Assembly: GCA_937888665.1 (NCBI GenBank)
Contig: CALBET010000682.1
Coordinates: 1-6,839 of the forward strand
Source: an uncultured Acidobacteriota bacterium
GTDB lineage: Bacteria > Acidobacteriota > Vicinamibacteria > Vicinamibacterales > UBA8438
DNA: 6,839 nt
Direction of reading: 5' to 3'
Shown: in pieces, positions 1 to 6,380 of the stretch
How the letters are laid out: each line of letters opens with the position of its first letter
Numbering within the stretch: position 1 is the stretch's first letter
Notes under the pieces: generated by a model
Seen by the model: only the letters and a program-made list of their open reading frames with translations
The model's database searches: none
Told to the model about the DNA's origin: nothing
Made by a program: the position numbers and the translations under genes

Positions 1-1969
1 GGAGCTTTCGGAACGTGTGCTCGCTGATCAGAATGCGCGCCTTGTACAGCTTGCACGCGCTCTCCAGCCGCGATGCCAGGTTCACGCCGTCGCCGATGAT
101 CGTGTAATCCATCCGTTTGGGTGAGCCGATGTTGCCCGAGACGACGCTGTCGGTGTTGAGGCCGACACCAACTTCCAGCGGCTTTTTTCCGACTGCGATC
201 CGCTTCGCGTTCCACTCCTGCAGTTTCGAGATCATCGAGACCGCAGCTCGCACGGCCCGGTCCTCGTCGTCGTCGTGAGCCAGGGGCAGGCCAAAGACCG
301 CCATGATGGCGTCCCCGATGAACTTGTCGAGCATTCCCCCGTGCCGCTGGATGCAATCGACCATGATGGTGAAATATTCATTCAGCAGACCCACCGTGCC
401 GTGGGGGCCGAGTTCTTCGCTGATTCCGGTGAAACCGCGAATGTCCGAAAACAGGACTGTGGCTGTGACGCTCTTCCCGCCCAACACCTCCTCGCCCCCG
501 GCCAGCAACTGATCGGCGATGGTGGGGTCCATGTAGCGGGCCATCGTGGACTTCATCCGCTTTTCGCCACTGACGTCCTCGACCATCAGCAGCGTACCCA
601 GTTTCGTGCGGCTGCCGCCGTCTCCCTCGCTCATCAGCGGCAGCACCGTCAGATTGACCGACACCTGCTCGTCGCCGACCGTGATCGTCGCATCCATAGC
701 GATGTCGGATCTCCGCGTCTGGCCGACAGCCTGGATTTTTTCCAGCACCCACGCATTGGGACCCGCGAAATATTCATCCGCGCGTCGATTCAGGATGTCA
801 CCGGCGGACACCCGCAGAATGCGCAGCCCGGCGCTGTTGCAGGTGACGATTTCGGCGTCTTCGTTCAAGGTCACGACACCGTTCGACATGCTGTGCAACA
901 TGCTCTCGTTGTAGTTCTTGACGTTTTGGACGTCGTCGAACAGCTTGGCGTTTTCGAGGCTGATGGCCAGCTGGGCAGTGAAGGCACGGAGCCGCGCTTC
1001 ATCCTCGGGCGTGAACGCCCCGCCTCTCTTGTTGAGCACCTGCGTCACGCCAATCACCTTGCCGGCCTTGTTGGCGATCGGCACGCACAGAATCGAGCGC
1101 GTGAAGTACCCGGTTCTCTTGTCGAACTCCGGATTGAAACGCAGGTCGGCATACGCGAAAGGGATGTTGATGATCTGTCCCGACGTGAACACCGCGCCAG
1201 CGATCCCCGAGTGGTTCGGCAGGCGGATCTCGCCGACCGAATCGCCCATGGCCAGACGGGAAAAGAGCTCGCCGGTCTTCTCGTCGTTCAGGAAGAGTGT
1301 CGCCCGGTCGCCCTCCAGCATGCGGGCGGCTTCGCCGACGACCCTGGCTAGCATTGTGTCGAGGTCGATGTTCTCGGTGACATCGGCCACGACGTCCAGG
1401 AACTGGAGCTCTTGCTGTCGAGCGGCCCTCATGCGTTCCTGGACCAGCGTGCTGCGCAGCGTCATCGCGGTCTGGGCGCTCATCGCCTCCAGCAGGCGCA
1501 CATCTTCTTCAGTGAACCTGCCGTGCCGCTTGTTCAGGACTTCCAGAGCGCCGATGATCTCGCCCTTGACGGTGCGGATCGGGGAGCAGGCGATGCTCCG
1601 CGTGACAAATCCGGTTTCCTGGTCGACGACCCGGTTGAAGCGCGGGTCGGCATACGCATCGTGCACAATCGTGCCCTGGCCTGTCGTGAACACGTGGCCG
1701 GCGATGCCGCTGGTGTCCATAATCCTGATGTCACGGCTCGCCACGCCCTTCCCGACCCGCGAGTACAGCTCCCCGGTCTGGTCGTCATGCAGAAAGATGG
1801 TCCCGCGCTCTGCATCCGTCACCTCGGCGCTGGTCTCGACGACGGCCTGGAGCATGCCGTCGAGCGTTTCGCCGGCCGCCACGTCGCGGGCCAGCCGCAG
1901 CAGCAATTCCATTTCGCGGACCCGCTGTTGATTCACCACAGGCGCGGCGATCTTCCGTCTAGCGGGCAT
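1..1969 (-). CDS. GAF-GAF-PAS class III adenylate cyclase (CyaB1/CyaB2-like), C-terminus cut by window edge
   Basis: I translated the reverse complement by hand: 656 codons run from the ATG at 1969 to the left edge without a stop. It should make cAMP from ATP in the cytoplasm; no membrane helix or signal peptide is seen. Approximate domains are GAF-1 residues 17-177, GAF-2 185-340, PAS 352-470 and cyclase 497 onward. Catalytic residues are complete: metal Asp509 (LFSDIRGF) and Asp553 (DKFIGDA), purine-selecting Lys549 and Thr623 (DYTIIGDGVN), and transition-state Asn630 and Arg634. Thr instead of Asp at 623 marks class IIIb, the bicarbonate-stimulated type. GAF-2 has an intact NKFDE motif (N313 K314, F319, D323 E324). 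GAF-1 has N146 K147, F152, D156 but Val157 in place of Glu. Domain order matches Anabaena CyaB1/CyaB2, whose GAFs bind cAMP and activate the enzyme. The ATG is preferred because AGAGG lies just upstream; an in-frame GTG at 1990 is an alternative. Only the end of the catalytic domain and any tail are missing. Confidence 0.93.
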   Translation of the reverse strand, partial: MPARRKIAAPVVNQQRVREMELLLRLARDVAAGETLDGMLQAVVETSAEVTDAERGTIFLHDDQTGELYSRVGKGVASRDIRIMDTSGIAGHVFTTGQGTIVHDAYADPRFNRVVDQETGFVTRSIACSPIRTVKGEIIGALEVLNKRHGRFTEEDVRLLEAMSAQTAMTLRSTLVQERMRAARQQELQFLDVVADVTENIDLDTMLARVVGEAARMLEGDRATLFLNDEKTGELFSRLAMGDSVGEIRLPNHSGIAGAVFTSGQIINIPFAYADLRFNPEFDKRTGYFTRSILCVPIANKAGKVIGVTQVLNKRGGAFTPEDEARLRAFTAQLAISLENAKLFDDVQNVKNYNESMLHSMSNGVVTLNEDAEIVTCNSAGLRILRVSAGDILNRRADEYFAGPNAWVLEKIQAVGQTRRSDIAMDATITVGDEQVSVNLTVLPLMSEGDGGSRTKLGTLLMVEDVSGEKRMKSTMARYMDPTIADQLLAGGEEVLGGKSVTATVLFSDIRGFTGISEELGPHGTVGLLNEYFTIMVDCIQRHGGMLDKFIGDAIMAVFGLPLAHDDDEDRAVRAAVSMISKLQEWNAKRIAVGKKPLEVGVGLNTDSVVSGNIGSPKRMDYTIIGDGVNLASRLESACKLYKARILISEHTFRKL

Positions 1970-2282
1970 GGTGCCTCTCGAGTTGCTCACGCAGCGCAAT
2001 AATTACCCGCTGGAGCTGCGTTAACTCGTCGCGCGCAACTCGGCGATCGTTCTGGATCTCCTCGCGATGCCGGACCGATTGCGCCTCCAGCTCCTCCCGC
2101 AGCGCGCGCACGGTCGCCTGCAACTGCGCGGTCTCAACGTGGGCGTTCGCCACCGCCTCCTGGATGCACTTCCGCGTCCGCGCCTGCGCCTCTTCCAGTT
2201 GCTCGCGCATGGCGACAATGTGCGCTTGCAGATGGCGGATGTCGAGCTCGGTCTGCTCTGTCGGGCGAGACGGTGATCGCAT
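1959..2282 (-). CDS. Small coiled-coil protein with three 36-residue repeats
   Basis: This 107-residue protein belongs to no family I recognise. Apart from about 14 residues at the N-terminus it is all charged and Leu-rich helix, typical of a coiled coil. The motif LQxxxxAxREQLE recurs at residues 18-30, 54-66 and 90-102, exactly 36 residues apart. Repeats 1 and 2 also share an R..xIQ segment further on, and the third repeat is cut short. There is no signal peptide or membrane helix; the single Cys is C39. Its last 11 bases, including the TAG stop, overlap the start of the GAF-PAS cyclase, so the two are probably co-transcribed and coupled. The periodicity and junction argue that it is a real gene. 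I infer that it may dimerise with or scaffold the cyclase. The ATG at 2282 is the furthest plausible start; no clear Shine-Dalgarno is seen before it, and a start further in remains possible. Confidence 0.75.
   Translation of the reverse strand: MRSPSRPTEQTELDIRHLQAHIVAMREQLEEAQARTRKCIQEAVANAHVETAQLQATVRALREELEAQSVRHREEIQNDRRVARDELTQLQRVIIALREQLERHHAR
1974..1979 (-). promoter_or_regulatory. Ribosome binding site of the GAF-PAS cyclase
   Basis: The minus strand reads GAGAGG four bases before the ATG at 1969, inside the last codons of the upstream coiled-coil gene. It supports the ATG over the GTG at 1990 and fits translational coupling of the two genes. Confidence 0.55.
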
Positions 2283-2431
2283 GAGTGCGTCTTGTTTCGT
2301 ACTTAAGAGGTTTCAGATTACCATTGATCTATTCGGCGTCCTCCGCGTCTCCTGGGGGATTGACCGCGGTGGCCGACCCGCCTAAGCTGGGTGCTTGACT
2401 GTTTGGGCCAGGGCCAGCTGAGACTCCTGCT
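2283..2431. promoter_or_regulatory. Divergent intergenic control region between two cyclase operons
   Basis: These 149 bases separate the start of the coiled-coil/GAF-cyclase pair (minus strand) from the start of the FHA-cyclase (plus strand), so both promoters must lie here or inside the genes. The left half, about 2281-2335, is clearly more AT-rich than the surroundings, as expected for a promoter serving the minus strand, though I could not pair a convincing -35 with a -10 there. I see no CRP-type TGTGA-N6-TCACA palindrome. Neither gene has a strong Shine-Dalgarno. Confidence 0.6.
2360..2388 (+). promoter_or_regulatory. Candidate sigma70-type promoter for the FHA-cyclase
   Basis: TTGACC at 2360-2365 and TAAGCT at 2383-2388 are separated by exactly 17 bases. 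The -35 matches the consensus at five of six positions; the -10 keeps only the T1, A2 and T6 positions. Transcription would start near 2395, about 37 bases before the ATG at 2432. A second TTGACT at 2395-2400 lacks a good -10 partner. Confidence 0.35.
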
Positions 2432-4537
2432 ATGACCCCGAAGCTCGTAGTGACCCGCGGCCCACTGCAGGACGAAGAGTTCGAGTTGGAGGACTCTGAG
2501 TTCTCGGTGGGACGGGCACCGTCCAACCGCGTGTTTATCCCCGACAACGCTCTATCCCGAAAACACTGCCTGATCAGGAAGGATGCCGAAGGCTGGACGG
2601 TGGTAGACCTGGGCAGCTCGAACGGTACCTTGGTCAACAACCGGCCCGTGACGGAGTGTCGTCTTCGAGACCGCGACGAAATCGTTGTCGGTGGGACGAC
2701 GCTGGTCGCCGTCTTGAGCCAGGAACCTGAGTTCGACAGCACCCTCAACCTGGGCGACGCAGGCGCCGCGGTCGTCAACTTTGGCCAAGGCGACCCGGGC
2801 GGTTCCATGCCTAGGCAGGAGCGGGAGGATCAGGGTCACCGCAAGCTGGCGGCGATCATGTTCACCGACATCGTGGGTTACAGCGCCTTGACCGGTCGTA
2901 ACGAGGCGTTGGCGATGCGGCTGCTGAGAGAGCACAATGCGCTGCTCCGTCCGATTTTCGGGTTCTTTGAAGGTGCCGAGGTCAAGGTTATTGGCGACTC
3001 CTTCATGGTCGACTTCCCGAGTGCCGTGAACGCGGTGAAGTGCGGTGTCGAAGTGCAGCGGAAGCTGCACGAACGGAACCAGGCCGAAACCACGGAGTCA
3101 CACATCGTGATCCGAATCGGCGTGCATTCCGGCGACGTCATCTTCCGCGACGGCGATGTGTTCGGCGATGGTGTCAACGTCGCGTCCCGAATCGAGCCAC
3201 TCGCTGATCCGGGCGGAATTTGCGTGTCAGAGGATGTCGCCAGGCAGATACGCAACAAGATCGAGTCGCCCGTAGTGGAGATGGGGAGCGTCACCCTCAA
3301 GAACATCGAGTTACCGATACAGGTCTACCGTATCGCGCTCCCGTGGCTGACGTCGGAGCCGACTGGCGTTGGGACGAGCGACGCCGAGTCACCCGCGGTG
3401 CCTGGTACGACTGGGGGCCAGGCACGGACCCCGGCTGGCCAGAGTCCGGTGTCAGCTGACAGCCCCCCCGCCGCGAAGCCCACCGCCGGGCGAGTCCAGT
3501 CGCACGCGGGCCGTGTGTGGCAAACCCGCAGCGTGGGGTTCTTGGCCGCAGTCGCGGGCATTATCGCTATCGGCACCTTCGCGGTGTGGTTCGGGCTGCA
3601 ATCCGGGAAGAACACTCAGGTGGCGGTTGAGTCGGAAGTCCTCGCCGACCGCACTGCCGGGTCGATACCCGTCGCCCCAGACCTGTCATCCGTCGCCCCA
3701 GACCTGTCACCCGTCGCCCCACCCGTCGCCCCAGACCTGTCACCCGTCGTCGAGGCCGCCCAGCCAGCGGAGCCGCGCCCGGTCGCGGCCCCTACTGCCA
3801 CCGAGCCCCCGGCACCGGATCGGGGACCTCCACCCCGACCGGGACAGACGCCGGTGGGCACCGCGGCTCCGGCCGCACCGCCACCCCCGCGCGCTCCGTC
3901 GCCGGCCGGGCTGCGCGGCACATTTCGGGACGAGTCAGGCCTGGTGGCCGGCCTGACTGTGAAGTTGACGAATGGCCGGTCCGACGTCGTCCTCGAGACG
4001 GTGACGTCCGGCGAGGGCGTCTACGAGCTATTCCCGATCCCGCCCGGGGAGTACACTATCCAGTTCCTTCGCGAGCAGGACCTTGTGTACGAGCGGCCGG
4101 CGCTCCTGTTGGGGGAGTCTCAGATGCTAACGCTGGGCGTGACCACCGACCCCATGCCACTGTCCCCCCCGGCCCCGGCGCCCCGCACGGCCGCTCCCGT
4201 CGAGGACCAGACAGCGGTCGTCGTGGCCTCGATCCGCGAAACCCTCGACGACTACGAAAGGGCGTACGGAGTCGATGCTGCGGGCGTCCAACGGGTCTGG
4301 CCGTCGAGCGATGTCGAGAGCCTGAAGCGAAATTTTTCCGCCGTCCGTGACAAAGGGTTGACCCAGCGGGTCACCTTGGAGTGCCAGGAGCCGACGCTCG
4401 GCGGGAACCTGGCGTCTGTGACCTGCAACCAGGTCGTCAGCGTCAGTAACGGTGCTGCCTCTCAGTCCAGGGTGGAGATCTCTATGGAGAATGCCAACGG
4501 TTCCTGGGTCATTGCAGCGCTCACGGCCAAGCCATAA
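2432..4537 (+). CDS. FHA-class III adenylate cyclase with membrane anchor and periplasmic beta-sandwich/NTF2-like tail
   Basis: This 701-residue multidomain signalling protein starts at the ATG at 2432. An FHA domain at residues 3-95 keeps the phosphothreonine-binding signatures: GR 27-28, SRKH 42-45, SSNGT 62-66. The cyclase domain at about 137-303 has every catalytic residue: Asp146 (FTDIVGY), Lys185 and Asp189 (KVIGDS), and Asp242, Asn249 and Arg253 (DVFGDGVNVASR). The Lys/Asp pair predicts ATP as substrate. After a polar linker, one membrane helix spans about 367-389. A Pro/Ala-rich stalk (about 405-492) contains VAPDLSP repeats. Residues 493-572 resemble a carboxypeptidase-regulatory/Cna_B-like beta-sandwich (GVYELFPIPPGEYTI). 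Residues 594-701 resemble the NTF2/SnoaL-like domain often found at the end of acidobacterial kinases and cyclases, with Cys651 and Cys665 able to form a disulfide. I infer that FHA and cyclase are cytoplasmic and the tail periplasmic, so the tail could sense an outside signal while FHA docks a phosphoprotein. No Ser/Thr kinase gene is in the window. It is transcribed divergently from the GAF-cyclase pair. Confidence 0.93.
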   Translation: MTPKLVVTRGPLQDEEFELEDSEFSVGRAPSNRVFIPDNALSRKHCLIRKDAEGWTVVDLGSSNGTLVNNRPVTECRLRDRDEIVVGGTTLVAVLSQEPEFDSTLNLGDAGAAVVNFGQGDPGGSMPRQEREDQGHRKLAAIMFTDIVGYSALTGRNEALAMRLLREHNALLRPIFGFFEGAEVKVIGDSFMVDFPSAVNAVKCGVEVQRKLHERNQAETTESHIVIRIGVHSGDVIFRDGDVFGDGVNVASRIEPLADPGGICVSEDVARQIRNKIESPVVEMGSVTLKNIELPIQVYRIALPWLTSEPTGVGTSDAESPAVPGTTGGQARTPAGQSPVSADSPPAAKPTAGRVQSHAGRVWQTRSVGFLAAVAGIIAIGTFAVWFGLQSGKNTQVAVESEVLADRTAGSIPVAPDLSSVAPDLSPVAPPVAPDLSPVVEAAQPAEPRPVAAPTATEPPAPDRGPPPRPGQTPVGTAAPAAPPPPRAPSPAGLRGTFRDESGLVAGLTVKLTNGRSDVVLETVTSGEGVYELFPIPPGEYTIQFLREQDLVYERPALLLGESQMLTLGVTTDPMPLSPPAPAPRTAAPVEDQTAVVVASIRETLDDYERAYGVDAAGVQRVWPSSDVESLKRNFSAVRDKGLTQRVTLECQEPTLGGNLASVTCNQVVSVSNGAASQSRVEISMENANGSWVIAALTAKP
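3671..3745 (+). repeat. In-frame 21-base tandem repeat encoding VAPDLSP
   Basis: Three full 21-base units lie at 3671-3691, 3692-3712 and 3725-3745. They differ at one base (tcatcc versus tcaccc). A shortened 12-base unit at 3713-3724 has lost nine internal bases. All changes keep the reading frame. The repeat lies in the Pro-rich stalk after the membrane helix of the FHA-cyclase. The near-identity suggests recent slippage or unequal exchange, so copy number may vary between strains. Confidence 0.85.
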
Positions 4538-4623
4538 CGCCGTAACGTGCAACGAACTCCTCCGGAACTCGTTCAGCAGCGTGGCGGCACGCAGGAACCT
4601 CGCCGAATCTCTCGCACACGCCT

Positions 4624-4789
4624 CTAGCAGCCCGTGGTGAAAGCCCCGCTGCATTCGCCGGGTGCTTCATCCCCGCTGACCGCGTTGCGTTTTCGGTCAA
4701 GTACTGCCCGTATGCTCCCTCAACGCGCCTTGTCAGCCGAGCACATCGCCCGTCTCGGTGCAACACGGGGTTTCACCACGGGCTGCTAG
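4624..4789. mobile_element. MITE-like element with 19-base perfect inverted repeats and CTAG ends
   Basis: Bases 4624-4642 are the perfect reverse complement of 4771-4789; after a one-base bulge (G4643) the pairing continues for four more. Both ends read CTAG, so the element can be read as inverted repeats starting CAGCCCGTGGTGAAA inside a duplicated CTAG, or inside a duplicated TA. The 166 bases code for nothing convincing. Two smaller stem-loops lie inside: TGACCG/CGGTCA at 4677-4699 and CCGAG/CTCGG at 4737-4758. A small non-autonomous element moved by a transposase supplied elsewhere fits best. IS630-family transposases target TA, with CTAG preferred by IS630 itself; IS1182- and IS5-type elements also have CAG-type ends or a CTAG-like target. 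The bases between the FHA-cyclase stop and this element (4538-4623) show nothing recognisable. Without other copies to compare, a structured RNA or terminator hairpin cannot be excluded. Confidence 0.6.
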
Positions 4790-4801
4790 TCCCTGAAACA
4801 C

Positions 4802-4991
4802 CTTTCCATATCAACGGTCTGCGTGCATGGCCACGGCCGGCATCGGCATCAGGAGTTGCTAAAGCTTCTTCGTCAACTCCACCGAGCCTTCCCACGCACC
4901 TTGGGCTCAACCCTATTCTGGACAACTACGGCACGCATAAACACCCGACCGTGCGGGCGTGGCTGGCGGCCACCCCGCTTCAAGCTCCACA
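4802..4991 (+). pseudogene. IS630-family transposase fragment, frameshifted
   Basis: The first frame (about 4838-4906) reads RHRHQELLKLLRQL and then FPRTLG. The next frame (about 4915-4968) reads ILDNYGTHKHPTVRAWLAA, the signature block around the second catalytic Asp (codon 4921-4923) of IS630 DDE transposases. The original frame then returns with PRFKLHT. The pattern fits a one-base loss near 4914 and a two-base loss near 4970. The first catalytic Asp and the final Glu block (normally SWLNQVE) are absent, so the gene is dead. The fragment begins right after the CTAG end of the MITE-like element and stops at another CTAG (4992-4995), which also holds the stop codon of the outer-membrane protein gene on the other strand. 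Similarity before about 4830 is weak, so the left limit is approximate. Confidence 0.8.
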
Positions 4992-6353
4992 CTAGAAGCC
5001 GAAGTCAAGGCCAAACAGCGCGATCACGTCCTCGTCCTGCAGGCCATCGCGGCCAAGCGAATAGAGGAAATTGGTTGTCAATATGAGGTCTTTGGACGTC
5101 GGGAGACGGATCTTGAGTCCCGCGCTGGCGAAGAAGAGGTCGATATCGTCAGCTCGAGTCGACAGGACATCCCGGCTGATGACCCCGATCGGCATCTGGT
5201 CTTCGGGGGTCGCTGTCGTGCACCCGTCGCAGAGTCGGAAATAGTGGTCCTCCTGGGAGACCGCCAACTTCCGACTGTCGAGGAGCGTATGACCGAAGAC
5301 GTCCACCGCCAGAGTCACGGCGTCATGAATCGGCATGTCGAAGCCCACAGCGAGGCTAACCTGGTCCGGCAGCTCGGTGCGCCCGCCGGTGAACCAGCTG
5401 TAGCCGGTATTCACGTGGGGCGAGAGCGGCCCGAACGTCGCCGAGCCGATGAACAGCATCTTGACACCCGTGGCGCCCGTGCCGAGCAGATTGCGATCGT
5501 CGCCGCTGGGAAGGCTCACCTCGGCCGCAGCGGCCAGGCCCCTCCCTTCGCGCGCGATAAGGTTGTACTTTCCGCGAACGAGGAGATCGCCTATACCGGT
5601 CGCGCGGCCGCCGCGCGACAGCGTCGTCGTCGATCCATGCCCGGCGAATTCGTGGACCGCCTGACCTCCGGGGTCGCTGAAGCTGACGGTCGAGAGCCGC
5701 CGAACCTGGGCCCGGACGTCGGCCTGAACATCGACGGTAATAATGGGCAGCGCCACCGAGATGTCTAAACGATCCAGTACGCCGAAGTTACCGAAGAGCG
5801 TGGCGGCGCGGGTGGAAACGTCGAGTGCGATATCCATCCGGATGAGATCGCCCTCCACGAAATTGTCGAGCGTGGTTCCGTCCTGTGCTCCGGTGTCTTG
5901 ATGCTTGATGTCGAAGCCCAGCCCGCTACCGTCCAGCGGAATGCCATCGATAGAGTCGTAGTTGAGTCGCATCATGCTGAAACCGAAGTTCAGCTTGCCG
6001 GCTCCCATCGTCTCAGCCCGCTCCGCAAAGACAGGTCCAAAGGAGCTGGCCGTGGTGGCAAAGCTATTCGTTACGGGGTCCCACTCCAACGCCACCGAGC
6101 CCGAGGCAGAGCTCACCAGGGGTGCGCTGGTCAACTGCTGAACGATGGCACTATTCAGGCTGCCAGCGACCAGCTCGGCCTCGTTGAAGTGAAAGGTGTG
6201 CTCCGCGCCCGCGATCGCATTGGACCCCAGCCTGAATTCCTGATCGATCACATCGACGACCAGGTTCGCGAGATCCTGGGCACCCGACGCTCCGGGTCCA
6301 GCGAGGGCCACGATCGCCGTTGCGCCGATGATGAATTTGCGTCTTGCCAACAC
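4992..6353 (-). CDS. Outer-membrane beta-barrel protein (phenol-degradation MetA-like)
   Basis: This is a 453-residue secreted protein. I start it at the GTG at 6353, not at the ATG at 6434, because GGAGGAGG sits just upstream and the product then opens with a classic signal peptide: charged LARRK, hydrophobic FIIGATAIVALAG, and cleavage after residue 25 (ASGA|QD). The mature chain has alternating amphipathic beta-strands with Gly turns and ends in FGLDFGF, with the terminal Phe typical of barrels recognised by the BAM assembly machinery. The blocks FGPVFAERAETMGAGKL (105-121) and LPSGDDRNLLGTGATGVK (281-298) are, as I recall them, hallmarks of the MetA-pathway/phenol-degradation-like barrel group. 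The substrate is unknown; transport of a small hydrophobic compound is only a guess. Cys375 and Cys378 form a CDGC pair in a likely external loop. The gene has its own promoter candidate. Its stop lies within a CTAG at the edge of the transposase fragment, but the intact C-terminal motif shows that it is not truncated. Confidence 0.88.
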   Translation of the reverse strand: MLARRKFIIGATAIVALAGPGASGAQDLANLVVDVIDQEFRLGSNAIAGAEHTFHFNEAELVAGSLNSAIVQQLTSAPLVSSASGSVALEWDPVTNSFATTASSFGPVFAERAETMGAGKLNFGFSMMRLNYDSIDGIPLDGSGLGFDIKHQDTGAQDGTTLDNFVEGDLIRMDIALDVSTRAATLFGNFGVLDRLDISVALPIITVDVQADVRAQVRRLSTVSFSDPGGQAVHEFAGHGSTTTLSRGGRATGIGDLLVRGKYNLIAREGRGLAAAAEVSLPSGDDRNLLGTGATGVKMLFIGSATFGPLSPHVNTGYSWFTGGRTELPDQVSLAVGFDMPIHDAVTLAVDVFGHTLLDSRKLAVSQEDHYFRLCDGCTTATPEDQMPIGVISRDVLSTRADDIDLFFASAGLKIRLPTSKDLILTTNFLYSLGRDGLQDEDVIALFGLDFGF

Positions 6354-6356
6354 TTC

Positions 6357-6364
6357 CCTCCTCC
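6357..6364 (-). promoter_or_regulatory. Strong ribosome binding site that sets the GTG start of the barrel gene
   Basis: The minus strand reads GGAGGAGG, two overlapping GGAGG cores, 3 and 6 bases before the GTG at 6353. A TTG directly after the GTG could also serve as start and would remove one residue only. Confidence 0.8.
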
Positions 6365-6380
6365 ATGAGACCGTTCGAAC

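Noticed and set aside
275..1931. Long plus-strand open frames (about 358 and 337 codons) and others opposite the left cyclase
   Set aside because: The minus strand here encodes a continuous, motif-perfect GAF-GAF-PAS-cyclase. The plus-strand translations have no recognisable domains and arise from high GC.
1412..2002. Plus-strand frame of 196 codons
   Set aside because: It lies antisense to GAF-1 and the cyclase start, and has no ribosome binding site or domain signal.
2283..2431. CRP/FNR-type operator in the divergent region
   Set aside because: It would be expected near cAMP genes, but I find no TGTGA-N6-TCACA-like palindrome.
2552..3956. Several minus-strand and frame-shifted plus-strand open frames inside the FHA-cyclase
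   Set aside because: The 701-residue frame carries intact FHA and cyclase motifs. The overlapping frames are Arg/Pro/Ser-rich shadows.
4551..4573. Possible terminator hairpin after the FHA-cyclase (AACGA/TCGTT arms)
   Set aside because: The stem is short and interrupted by a two-base mismatch, and no T tract follows.
4521..4766. Minus-strand frame of 81 codons across the MITE-like element
   Set aside because: It runs out of the FHA-cyclase end through both the intergenic DNA and the palindrome, and has no domain signal.
4624..4789. CRISPR repeats or an integron attC site
   Set aside because: There are only two arms in inverted orientation, without spaced direct repeats and without the attC core motifs; a MITE-like element fits better.
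4959..5768. Plus-strand frame of 269 codons
   Set aside because: It is antisense to the outer-membrane barrel gene, whose signal peptide, ribosome binding site and C-terminal Phe are all in place.
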